64,000 nt of DNA, from positions 33,760 through 97,759 of the forward strand of contig CAJTJP010000008.1 in NCBI GenBank assembly GCA_910576855.1, written 5' to 3'. Made by a program: the position numbers and the translations under genes. This DNA comes from Erysipelotrichales bacterium. GTDB taxonomy: Bacteria > Bacillota_I > Bacilli_A > Erysipelotrichales > Erysipelotrichaceae. Position 1 is the first letter of the stretch, and each line of letters starts with the position of its first letter. Positions 1 to 7,441 of this stretch are shown in pieces. Under the pieces are notes generated by a model. It did no database searches. It was not told the origin of the DNA and saw only the letters and a list, made by a program, of their open reading frames with translations.

Positions 1-8
1 CAAATCGA

Positions 9-641
9 GTGATGCTGAATATACAGTTTGCACGTATCAATATGAAGACAAGTATTTATGATCAAGCGGTGTTGGAAGGAATCGGCACGACTTTTCCGCA
101 AACTGAGGATATCGTAGAAAACGGTCTTATTTACGGAGTTGCTGCACAGGATGTACAAAAAATCCTTAATTTAAAACATGCGTGGGAATTTATTATGGAT
201 CCGGATGTTTTAAGCTATCCCAGTGATTACTCTTTGTTGTCACATATCGCCGGATTGGTTATTGAAGGATTTTATCAGTACGGCGGACGTATTCGCGGTG
301 TTCCCGTAACGATCGGTACCTTTTATATCCCGCCGTTGCCGATAGAAGCACAGGTAAAGGAACAGTTGAATGCGCTTGTTCAAGCGAATAAAGAGCCTGT
401 CGATATTGCGATTTCTTTATGTCTTTATTGTATGAAAACACAAATTTTTAATGATGGAAATAAGCGCAGCGCAGTGTTATTTGCCAATCATTATTTAATA
501 TCAAAGGGAAGCGGATTACTTGTGATCCCCAATCAAAGTGTGTCTGAATTTAAACAATTATTGATTCGTTACTATGAGGATAAGGATAACGGAGAAATTT
601 ATGATTTCCTGCGTAATAAGGCATGGAGAAAGTTTGATTAA
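9..641 (+). CDS. Fic/Doc-fold protein with degenerate catalytic motif
   Basis: Fic-domain proteins usually attach AMP or another phosphate-linked group to a target protein. The segment EGIGTTFPQTEDIVENG (residues about 23-39) is typical of the N-terminal part of Fic proteins, and QIFNDGNKR (145-153) sits exactly where the HxFx(D/N)(A/G)NxR signature belongs, so F, N, D, G, N, K and R are kept but the catalytic His is Gln. Activity is therefore doubtful, or the protein uses altered chemistry. GTG at 9 and ATG at 12 are both possible starts. No in-frame stop lies upstream within the window and no ribosome site is visible, so the true start may lie outside. There is no adjacent antitoxin gene in view. 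The fold assignment is firm; the function is not. Confidence 0.75.
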   Translation: MMLNIQFARINMKTSIYDQAVLEGIGTTFPQTEDIVENGLIYGVAAQDVQKILNLKHAWEFIMDPDVLSYPSDYSLLSHIAGLVIEGFYQYGGRIRGVPVTIGTFYIPPLPIEAQVKEQLNALVQANKEPVDIAISLCLYCMKTQIFNDGNKRSAVLFANHYLISKGSGLLVIPNQSVSEFKQLLIRYYEDKDNGEIYDFLRNKAWRKFD

Positions 642-727
642 GGAATTTATTTTATAAATCGATATTCAAAAATTTCCTATAAATGGTTCAAGTCGTATTT
701 CATCATCCGTCCCTTGTAGGTAAAAAA

Positions 728-757
728 GGAAGGATTCGCATCCTTCCGCATTTTTTA
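728..757. terminator. Intrinsic terminator between convergent genes
   Basis: An 8-bp perfect stem (GGAAGGAT / ATCCTTCC, loop TCGC) is followed by GCATTTTTT on the + strand and has an A-run before it, so it can end transcription from both the Fic gene and the convergent gene at 785. Confidence 0.75.
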
Positions 758-784
758 TAATAAGACTACTGCTGTTACAGCGCT

Positions 785-1846
785 CTACAGAACCGTCAAA
801 ATCGCATCATCCATACGCATAACGTCCCAACACAGCGCAATATTTTGAAATTCATTAAAGATACGCAAATGCTCCTTTACGGAATCGGCATTCACGTCGC
901 ATACACCTGAAATCGGATTGATTTCAATTCCGGGAATCACCGTAGCCGGCACATTTTTGATGAAATCCATCTGATAACGCAGTGATTTATTGGAAAGCGG
1001 ACCGCCCGGAAAATGCTTTGAAAAAGGCTCTGCGTGTTCAAAATTGCGCAAATAGACATTATACTCATAGGGGATAGCTGCCGGTGCATTGGTATGTGTA
1101 TACATCATCGGTTTTATAAAATCAACATACTTCGCAATTTCCTTGATATTCTGTCCGACATGATAGGCCAATATCGGCGCAAACAAATCAGCTCCGACAA
1201 TCAGCTTGCGGGAATTGAAATAGGCGGCAAGCTTAAATACCAAATCACTGATCAGCTGTGCTCGGCGCTTATAGAACGCATTCACCTGAGAATCGGCGAA
1301 ATGATATCTGCCGTAACGGTCATATTCACCGCGCAGTAAACGAAGATCATGCGTTTCGATCAATGTCTTGATATAATCGATATCAACCGAATGCATTTGT
1401 TTTTTACATTCCTCACAGAAGCAGCCGAAGCCTGCTTCATAGCCTTGTGAAAATGACGCATAGCGAATCTTATCTAAAAATACGCCGTCAAAGGGCAGCT
1501 TCGCAAAATATTTTTCATATAAAGCGATGCACGCATGAGCATTATGTAAATGTGTAGGACAACAGAAATCTGATTCACTGTCATCACAGGCAATCATCTT
1601 TTTCAATTCACGCTCATCATTTTCCTGTAATAAAAGCGGAAACCACAACAGCACTCTGATGCCTTTTTCATGGAAATAATCCAATAGCTTTTGATTGAGC
1701 ACGGGATCACTGTTCCATCCGATAATCATTTGTTTTACTTGAATATGCGCTAAAATATGCTCGCATTTTGCTTTGATTTCCTCCCATGTATAATTGCTTT
1801 TTTGAAAGGAACCGCTGTGCAGCTGTAAGGTATATTGATAGCTCAT
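785..1846 (-). CDS. Putative TIM-barrel, glycoside-hydrolase-like protein
   Basis: A 353-residue cytoplasmic protein with no signal peptide or membrane segment. The pattern of beta-strand/acid motifs (MIIGWNSDP near residue 41, VLLWFPLLL, FDGVFLDKIRY near 121, IVGADLFAP, VDFIKPMMYTH) is what one sees in TIM-barrel proteins related to glycoside hydrolases, where the Asp of FLD would be catalytic. A CFCEEC motif (141-146) could bind zinc or another metal. A good ribosome site (AAGGAG) lies 6-7 bases before the ATG. It is a single gene diverging from rarA. I do not recognise a named family with certainty and make no substrate claim. Confidence 0.5.
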   Translation of the reverse strand: MSYQYTLQLHSGSFQKSNYTWEEIKAKCEHILAHIQVKQMIIGWNSDPVLNQKLLDYFHEKGIRVLLWFPLLLQENDERELKKMIACDDSESDFCCPTHLHNAHACIALYEKYFAKLPFDGVFLDKIRYASFSQGYEAGFGCFCEECKKQMHSVDIDYIKTLIETHDLRLLRGEYDRYGRYHFADSQVNAFYKRRAQLISDLVFKLAAYFNSRKLIVGADLFAPILAYHVGQNIKEIAKYVDFIKPMMYTHTNAPAAIPYEYNVYLRNFEHAEPFSKHFPGGPLSNKSLRYQMDFIKNVPATVIPGIEINPISGVCDVNADSVKEHLRIFNEFQNIALCWDVMRMDDAILTVL

Positions 1847-1910
1847 AAAATTCTCCTTTTCCTCTTTCCCTGACGTATAGTACGATTTTTCATAATTTTA
1901 CCATAAAAAA

Positions 1911-1919
1911 TGCTATAAT
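1911..1919 (+). promoter_or_regulatory. Extended -10 promoter of rarA
   Basis: TGCTATAAT (1911-1919) is a perfect extended -10 element 24 bases before the rarA start codon. No good -35 box is seen, which is normal for extended -10 promoters. Confidence 0.6.
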
Positions 1920-1942
1920 AAAAGTGATTGTGAGGGATTATC

Positions 1943-3259
1943 ATGCAGACAAGTCTATTTGATGATGAATTAATGAATGAGCCTTTGGCAAATCGCCTGC
2001 GGCCGAATACATTAAAGGATTATATTGGACAAAAGCATATTCTCGGTGAGGATAAGGTTTTAAAAAGGCTGATTGAGAGTGATCATTTGCCCTCGATGAT
2101 TTTTTGGGGGCCGCCGGGAGTCGGAAAAACAACACTCGCTCGAATTATCGCTAAACACAGTCAGGCAAATTTTATTGATTTCAGCGCCGTAACAAGCGGA
2201 ATTAAGGAAATCAGAGCGGTGATGAATCAAGCGGAGAGTGCACGGCGAATGGGGGAGCGGACTATTTTATTCGTTGATGAAATTCATCGCTTCAACAAGG
2301 CACAGCAGGATGCTTTTTTGCCGTATGTGGAAAAGGGAAGTATTGTATTGATCGGTGCTACAACGGAAAATCCCTCGTTTGAAATCAACAGTGCGTTGTT
2401 GTCAAGATGCAAGGTATTTGTGTTACATGCGCTCAGTGAAGCAGAGGTTACTGATTTGCTGAAGCATGCGCTGAATGCTTCGCAAGGGTTTGCTAATGTC
2501 GATATAACGATCGATGAGGAAGCGCTTCATATGATTGCCGGCTTTGCGAACGGTGATGCAAGAACAGCATTGAATACGTTGGAAATGGTGATTTTAAACG
2601 GTGCGATTCAGGAAGGAAGCATCATTGTCAATAAGGAAATCATTGAACAGTGCATCTCAAAAAAATCCCTTTTGTATGATAAAAAGGGAGAGGAGCATTA
2701 TAATTTAATCAGTGCGCTGCATAAATCAATGCGCAACAGTGATGTACAGGCGGCAATTTATTGGCTTGCCCGCATGTTAGAAGCGGGAGAAGACCCGTTG
2801 TATGTCGCAAGGCGTTTGATTCGCTTTGCCTCTGAGGATATCGGTATGGCTGATTCTCGTGCTGTTGAAATTACAACGGCTGTATTTGATGCCTGTCATG
2901 ATATCGGAATGCCGGAGTGCAGTGTCCATTTGACGCATGCAGTCACGTATTTGTCTTTGGCACCGAAGTCCAATGCCCTTTATTTGGCTTATGAAAAGGC
3001 TAAGCAAGATGCGTTGAGTGAAATCGCAGAGCCGGTTCCGTTACAGCTTCGCAATGCCGTTACCGGTTTAATGAAGCAGCTTGATTACGGGAAGGGCTAT
3101 GAGTATGCACACGAAAGCGAGGACAAGCTTACAACGATGGTATGCCTGCCAAAATCCTTGCAGGGCAGAGTCTATTATCAGCCTACTGATATGGGAAGTG
3201 AGGCAAGGGTAAAGGAGCGCATGAAGCAGATCGATGCGTGGAAAAAGAAGCATGACTAG
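1943..3259 (+). CDS. rarA: Replication-associated recombination protein A (AAA+ ATPase)
   Basis: RarA (MgsA) is a cytosolic clamp-loader-like AAA+ ATPase that acts at stalled replication forks. The 438-residue length is normal. Visible motifs: the N-terminal LRPxxxxDYIGQ-like block (residues 18-30), Walker A GPPGVGKTT (56-64), Walker B LFVDEIHRF (about 109-117), sensor-1 GATTENPSFE (about 137) and the C-terminal LTHAVTYLSLAPKSNALY block typical of RarA/WRNIP1 proteins. The ATG at 1943 is 24 bases after an extended -10 element. It is monocistronic, divergent from the 785-1846 gene. Confidence 0.95.
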   Translation: MQTSLFDDELMNEPLANRLRPNTLKDYIGQKHILGEDKVLKRLIESDHLPSMIFWGPPGVGKTTLARIIAKHSQANFIDFSAVTSGIKEIRAVMNQAESARRMGERTILFVDEIHRFNKAQQDAFLPYVEKGSIVLIGATTENPSFEINSALLSRCKVFVLHALSEAEVTDLLKHALNASQGFANVDITIDEEALHMIAGFANGDARTALNTLEMVILNGAIQEGSIIVNKEIIEQCISKKSLLYDKKGEEHYNLISALHKSMRNSDVQAAIYWLARMLEAGEDPLYVARRLIRFASEDIGMADSRAVEITTAVFDACHDIGMPECSVHLTHAVTYLSLAPKSNALYLAYEKAKQDALSEIAEPVPLQLRNAVTGLMKQLDYGKGYEYAHESEDKLTTMVCLPKSLQGRVYYQPTDMGSEARVKERMKQIDAWKKKHD

Positions 3260-3392
3260 ATATGCTAATGAACGATAAATTATCGGTTATAAAATGAAAA
3301 CATATGGCTTTCTCAAGAAATGATGGCGGTTTTATATGATGTTTCTGTATCAGCTATCAATTAGCATTTGAATAGCATTTTTAATGATGGAA

Positions 3393-3423
3393 AGCAGTTA
3401 TTAAGAAATACTTAATAACTGCT
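3393..3423. repeat. Perfect 13-bp inverted repeat, function unknown
   Basis: AGCAGTTATTAAG and its exact complement are separated by AAATA. There is no U-tract on either strand, so this is not a standard terminator. It lies in the 204-bp gap between rarA and the convergent ATPase gene. Confidence 0.6.
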
Positions 3424-3463
3424 GCTGATGGTAAAAAATACAATATAAATCATTACCTGTTTT

Positions 3464-4852
3464 TTATTCCGTAAATAAATCATCGATTTCTAAAAGTATT
3501 GCTTGATCAATTTGCGCTTGTCTTTTTACCGGCTCCGTATAACCTGATTTACTCACAAAATATAAATATTTCTTTTTGATTTTCGGAAATGCTTTTGTCG
3601 CATTTATTAAATCCTCATATTCTTTTAAAGGCATAGGAGTACCGGTAAACTTACATTCCATAAAGATTGCTTGACTTTGACTTTTATCGAGCGCTAAAAC
3701 ATCGACATCATCCTGTGCTTTTAATATCGGATTTGTACCCCACCATTTACCGATTGAATAGGGAATAAACGGCAATCGGCGCTTTTTTGCCTGTCTGATT
3801 AAATATTCCTTACAGATGCCTTCCAATGCATCTCCCATCAAATTGGAAATATCTGCCATAATTTCCTTTGCGGCTTCATTTGCCCCAAGCATGGCATAAT
3901 ACGCATTGTTTGTAAATTCATATCGAAACCAAAACTTTAAAAAGCTATCTTTTATGATATAAATCGATTTCTTTGATTTTTCATTTTCTCCGCAGGGAAC
4001 ACGCTTTTCAATTAATCTAAGTGTCTGCAGGGTAGCCAAATACTTTGATACCTTTGTTCGATCCTCATGGATAAAATCGGCAATGTCGACAATCCTGTTT
4101 TTTCCCGATGCGATTGCCGACAGGATAGAATTATAGATGTTTGTTTCACGAAGCTCGGCTTTTAATAGATTTTCAGGTTCTTCATATAAATAGGCGCCGT
4201 TGCGAATAATCCTTGCGGCGATATTCTCTTGAATTGATCGACCGGGATCGAATACTTCCAAATATCTCGGAATTCCTCCCAGTATCCCATAAGCAATCAG
4301 TTTATCTTGATTACTGTAATTTAAAAAGAATTCGCTTGCTTCTAAATAATCAAAGGGCTTTATTTCTAAAGTAGCACTTTGACGATCATGCAAAGGACTT
4401 TTTCTTCCCATGACTTCATTTTCCATCATACTGATTGATGATCCGCAAAGAATCAAAAAAATATTCTTATGCTTAAAGCTGTGGTCGATCGCATGTTGTA
4501 AGATTGATTTTACTGAAGGATTTTCTTCAATGATATACGGGAATTCATCAATTATGATTGCGGTTCGCTCTATTGTATTGTCACCGATATAGTCAAAGAC
4601 TGCTTCCCAAGAGGGAAACGGAGCTATAAATGATTGATTGTAATGCAGCTGTACCGATTTGGAAAAATCCGCTAAATTCAATGAATCGTTTTTTTCACGA
4701 GCAGGAAAAAATATTGTATTGCTGTGCTTAGAAAACTCTTGAAGCAGGGTTGTTTTACCGACGCGTCTTCTGCCGCACATAACTAAAAACTCAAACTTAT
4801 CACTTTCATATAATTCATTCAAATAGGCTAATTCACTTGTTCTTCCAAGCAT
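3464..4852 (-). CDS. AAA ATPase with C-terminal DUF234-like domain
   Basis: A 462-residue member of the archaeal-type ATPase family (Pfam ATPase_2 plus DUF234). It shows the characteristic start GRTSELAYLNELY, Walker A GRRRVGKT (27-34) and Walker B TAIIIDEFPYI (about 95-106), then a winged-helix-like segment (about 240-300) and a C-terminal block with D-V-D-V-L-A-L-D followed by FMECKFTG (about 380-403), which resembles the D...ExK core of restriction-type nucleases. Such proteins are common in Bacillota and archaea and their cellular role is not settled. The gene stands alone, transcribed toward rarA, and its upstream region carries a strong palindrome (see 4869-4907). Confidence 0.8.
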   Translation of the reverse strand: MLGRTSELAYLNELYESDKFEFLVMCGRRRVGKTTLLQEFSKHSNTIFFPAREKNDSLNLADFSKSVQLHYNQSFIAPFPSWEAVFDYIGDNTIERTAIIIDEFPYIIEENPSVKSILQHAIDHSFKHKNIFLILCGSSISMMENEVMGRKSPLHDRQSATLEIKPFDYLEASEFFLNYSNQDKLIAYGILGGIPRYLEVFDPGRSIQENIAARIIRNGAYLYEEPENLLKAELRETNIYNSILSAIASGKNRIVDIADFIHEDRTKVSKYLATLQTLRLIEKRVPCGENEKSKKSIYIIKDSFLKFWFRYEFTNNAYYAMLGANEAAKEIMADISNLMGDALEGICKEYLIRQAKKRRLPFIPYSIGKWWGTNPILKAQDDVDVLALDKSQSQAIFMECKFTGTPMPLKEYEDLINATKAFPKIKKKYLYFVSKSGYTEPVKRQAQIDQAILLEIDDLFTE

Positions 4853-4868
4853 ATTTTATCACTCCCAA

Positions 4869-4907
4869 TTTGTATACTTATAAGTATTATACTCTAAAGT
4901 ATACAAA
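4869..4907. promoter_or_regulatory. GTATAC palindrome upstream of the AAA ATPase gene (candidate operator)
   Basis: TTTGTATACTT (4869-4879) and AAGTATACAAA (4897-4907) form a perfect 11-bp inverted repeat, 17 bases before the start codon of the ATPase gene. Two more GTATAC hexamers lie at about 5025-5040. A dimeric regulator is the simplest explanation; autoregulation is a guess. Confidence 0.5.
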
Positions 4908-4976
4908 TAGTCAATGGCCTGTAATTCGTTAAAATGCAGAGATTCATATGCTTGATTTTATCGGATACAGCTTAAC

Positions 4977-5000
4977 ATTGGAAAGACCTGGAAGCTATAT
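4977..5000 (+). repeat. Copy 1 of an imperfect 24-bp direct repeat flanking mazEF
   Basis: The sequence begins ATTGGAAAGAC and ends AAGCTATAT; a second copy at 6015-6038 matches at 21 of 24 positions. Both copies lie in non-coding DNA on either side of the mazEF block. Confidence 0.55.
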
Positions 5001-5134
5001 ATCTTATATGATTACGAGCAGTATACATATGAGTATACATTTTTTCATCATAGAATCGTTAATTAAAATGCTTGTCTTATTGTTAAAACTTATATAAAGT
5101 ATGAAATCACATAAAGAAAAACACCCATTAGGTG

Positions 5135-5464
5135 TTATTCAAAGAAACTTTTGGTTATGTCTATAACTTCTTCAAAAATATCGATTGGCAAATTTTCTAA
5201 AAATTTTGCGTTCCTCTTAGATAAATCAACTGTCCTTATGTGTTCACACAAGATGCAGCCGCTCGTTTTTGTTCTGTCATCTAAGGGGACATGTACAGGA
5301 AATTTTTTCATGTTACTTGTAATTGGACACACAATCGCTATTTTCATCAGTTTTCCATAGTCCTTGTTGCTCAGTACAACAGCCGGACGACGACCTGATT
5401 GCTCATGTCCTTTTGTCGGATTAAAATCCATTGAAATAATATCACCGGATGCGAAAATTTTCAT
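5135..5464 (-). CDS. mazF: MazF/PemK-family toxin (mRNA interferase)
   Basis: A 109-residue ribosome-independent mRNA endonuclease of the MazF/ChpB type. It carries GDIISMDFNPTKGHEQSGRRPAVVLS (residues 8-33) with the conserved G-x-E-Q-x-G-R-R-P loop, then VCPITSN (45-51) holding the conserved Thr, and the R-T-V-D region near 77. Together these are diagnostic of the fold. It starts 2 bases after the stop of the upstream mazE gene, so the two are co-transcribed in antitoxin-first order, and the complex would repress the promoter at 5895-5923. Confidence 0.92.
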   Translation of the reverse strand: MKIFASGDIISMDFNPTKGHEQSGRRPAVVLSNKDYGKLMKIAIVCPITSNMKKFPVHVPLDDRTKTSGCILCEHIRTVDLSKRNAKFLENLPIDIFEEVIDITKSFFE

Positions 5465-5466
5465 TT

Positions 5467-5742
5467 TTAAAATATTTCCTTTCCAATAGGGTCATCATTC
5501 CAGTATTCTGTTTGACTTGTTTCACCTTCGTAATCGGCAAAGCGTTCCGCAAGAGATAAGTGCTTTTTCTTGATTGGTGAAATTATAATATTTTTTTTAT
5601 CGATTGATATCTCAACCGGATCATTCGTTTTAATAGACAATAAATCTAACAAAACTTTTGGAAGCAGAACACCGGTACTATTGCCCCATTTTTTAATATT
5701 TGCAGTAATTATCAGGGTTCCATTGTTCTTATTGATTTTCAT
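5467..5742 (-). CDS. mazE: MazE-like antitoxin (AbrB/SpoVT fold)
   Basis: A 91-residue DNA-binding antitoxin. The segment IKKWGNSTGVLLPKVLLDLL (residues 16-35) is the classic swapped-hairpin AbrB/MazE N-terminus; the acidic tail (ADYEGETSQTEYWNDDP) would wrap around MazF. The ATG at 5742 is preceded by GAAGGAAGG at the right distance; a start six codons earlier would overlap that ribosome site and is less likely. It is transcribed with mazF. Confidence 0.88.
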   Translation of the reverse strand: MKINKNNGTLIITANIKKWGNSTGVLLPKVLLDLLSIKTNDPVEISIDKKNIIISPIKKKHLSLAERFADYEGETSQTEYWNDDPIGKEIF

Positions 5743-5894
5743 TTTGGCCTTCCTTCTCATTTTTTACTGATTGAATTAATTAAGTTGATTAGTTTACTTT
5801 TGGTTTCCTTGATTGATTTAGTTTACGTTTGAATTCTTTTCATAGTTTGATTCAGTTTTTCATTGATTATTAGTCCTATAATTACTACGCTTAT

Positions 5895-5923
5895 AGTATA
5901 AACAATGTTTAAACGTTTGTCAA
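5895..5923 (-). promoter_or_regulatory. mazEF promoter with overlapping GTTTAAAC palindrome
   Basis: On the minus strand TTGACA, a 17-base spacer and TATACT form a good sigma-A promoter. The spacer contains GTTTAAAC inside the larger near-palindrome ACAAACGTTTAAACATTGT, a likely MazE operator. The leader to mazE is about 145 bases and T-rich; I see no gene in it. Confidence 0.65.
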
Positions 5924-6014
5924 TGTTTTTTTATTCTTTCATACTTAAGATAACTTTTTTATAAATAGAGAATATTGCTTCGATGTGTTCATGAGGTAAG
6001 TCAGAAGTCTTATA

Positions 6015-6038
6015 ATTGGAAAGACACGTAAGCTATAT
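6015..6038 (+). repeat. Copy 2 of the imperfect 24-bp direct repeat flanking mazEF
   Basis: Matches the copy at 4977-5000 in 21 of 24 positions, in the same orientation. It lies in the gap between the mazEF promoter and the sigma-1 promoter; the rest of that gap (5924-6111) shows nothing else I can name. Confidence 0.55.
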
Positions 6039-6111
6039 CACGTTTTTACTCTGTTTGCACTATCAAAGACTGAATTTTGTAATATAATTGTATTTTTACA
6101 TAATTTATATA

Positions 6112-6140
6112 TTGACATTTCTGCTGATGTCACATATGAT
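6112..6140 (+). promoter_or_regulatory. Sigma-A promoter of the sigma-1 gene
   Basis: TTGACA (6112-6117), a 17-base spacer and TATGAT (6135-6140) lie just before the ribosome site, giving a very short leader. The same layout is seen before the second sigma gene (19491-19519). Confidence 0.7.
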
Positions 6141-6163
6141 TGAATAAAGAAAGGGGCATGATT

Positions 6164-7204
6164 ATGGACAATGATCGCTTAACCTATTTAGTGAAACAAA
6201 CGATAGCACATGATGAGGAAGCCTTTGAGGAATTGTTTAAGGAATACTATCCGAGCGTTTATAAGGCTGCGATGAAGCTTTGTCGTAATGATGCAGATGC
6301 ACAGGACATTGCCCAGCTTACCTTTTTTCAAGTACGCAAATCGATTCATCATCTGGAAAAGCCTCATTATTTTCCGTTATGGATCAATCGTATTTGTGTG
6401 AATAAATGTAAAAATCTGTTTCGTGATAACAAGAGTGATTTATATGATGATGAATACATGAAGTATTTTAATTCGGTTACTGAAAACAGACGAGAATATC
6501 TCAGTGAAGCCAATGCACGCTTTAACAGCGATCAAGCGGTTTTAACGGATTTGATACAATCCTTAAGCAAGGAGCATCAGGATATCATCAAGTATTTGTA
6601 TTATCAAGAATGCTCGCAAGAGGAGACAGCCGACCTATTGAGTATCCCGGTCGGTACGGTAAAAAGCCGTGCCTTTGCCGCAAGAAAGGCATTGCGATTA
6701 AAAATTGAGGAATATGAACAGCGGGAACAGGTAAAGCTGAATTTTTACTTTTCAAGCTTACCGATGCTTTTTACGATGTATTTTTTAAAGGAGCAGGCAG
6801 CTTGGACAAAGGGAATTGTATTGATTCAGCCTTCATTATCGGATAAGCTCGGTAACCTTATGAGCAAAACGGCAATGAATTATGCAATCGTGGCATGCAG
6901 CTGTGTCGTTACCCTCAGTGCATTAGGGATCTATCATGAATATCAAAAGCCGAATAATGCAATACAAACAGCTTTTCCTACTGTTTTGATCGATACTTAT
7001 ACAATCAATAATGAACAGGATGCATATTATTTACTTAGAAATTATGCGTATGATGATAAAGCTTTACAGGTGATCAGCGATCGCTTGATTTTAGAAATGA
7101 AGCCGTTATATGAAGCGTTAAAAGAGTGTGACGGAAGTTTTTATCATGTGCTGAAAACAAGCGGTTGGACAGACAGCTATGAACAGCGTTTAAAAAATTT
7201 TTAA
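6164..7204 (+). CDS. Membrane-tethered ECF-like sigma factor, sigma-1 of surface array 1
   Basis: A 346-residue ECF-type sigma factor. Region 2 spans about residues 19-90 (AFEELFKEYYPSVYKAA, DAQDIAQLTFFQVRK) and region 4 about 133-185 (ECSQEETADLLSIPVGTVKSR). Unlike ordinary ECF factors of 160-200 residues it continues into a transmembrane helix (about 236-260) and an 85-residue C-terminal domain that should lie outside the membrane. No anti-sigma gene is adjacent, so the tail may do that job by holding the factor at the membrane (inference). The ATG at 6164 is chosen because AAAGAAAGGGG ends 7 bases before it. It precedes surface protein genes A and B, its probable targets. Confidence 0.8.
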   Translation: MDNDRLTYLVKQTIAHDEEAFEELFKEYYPSVYKAAMKLCRNDADAQDIAQLTFFQVRKSIHHLEKPHYFPLWINRICVNKCKNLFRDNKSDLYDDEYMKYFNSVTENRREYLSEANARFNSDQAVLTDLIQSLSKEHQDIIKYLYYQECSQEETADLLSIPVGTVKSRAFAARKALRLKIEEYEQREQVKLNFYFSSLPMLFTMYFLKEQAAWTKGIVLIQPSLSDKLGNLMSKTAMNYAIVACSCVVTLSALGIYHEYQKPNNAIQTAFPTVLIDTYTINNEQDAYYLLRNYAYDDKALQVISDRLILEMKPLYEALKECDGSFYHVLKTSGWTDSYEQRLKNF

Positions 7205-7358
7205 TTTTTTTTGATTTTAAGTGAACGCAATATGATTTTTATGTGTCTTACAGTGAATATACAATGGGGCAAGTGTATTTAAAGCGCTTTTTTGTAGTAT
7301 GCTTTTGTTTATTTGATTGAATAAATCAAAATCGTTCTATTAAAAGTACATTTATATT

Positions 7359-7386
7359 TTGTACTTATAAAATAGGCTTTTAATAT
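7359..7386 (+). promoter_or_regulatory. Candidate promoter of surface gene A
   Basis: TTGTAC (7359-7364), a 16-base spacer and TAATAT (7381-7386). The -35 lies in the right arm of an AAGTAC...GTACTT inverted repeat (about 7344-7366). No inversion site of the GTCTA/TAGAC type is found here, unlike the leaders of B, D and E. Confidence 0.45.
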
Positions 7387-7441
7387 CATCGGTGTATTAA
7401 AATACGTAATTTTGATTTATCAAAGGAAAGGAAAGATTCGT

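Noticed and set aside
6164..7204. Viewing sigma-1 as a phage or conjugative-element regulator
   Set aside because: No phage, integrase or conjugation genes are nearby, and the same sigma type recurs before a second set of the same surface genes.
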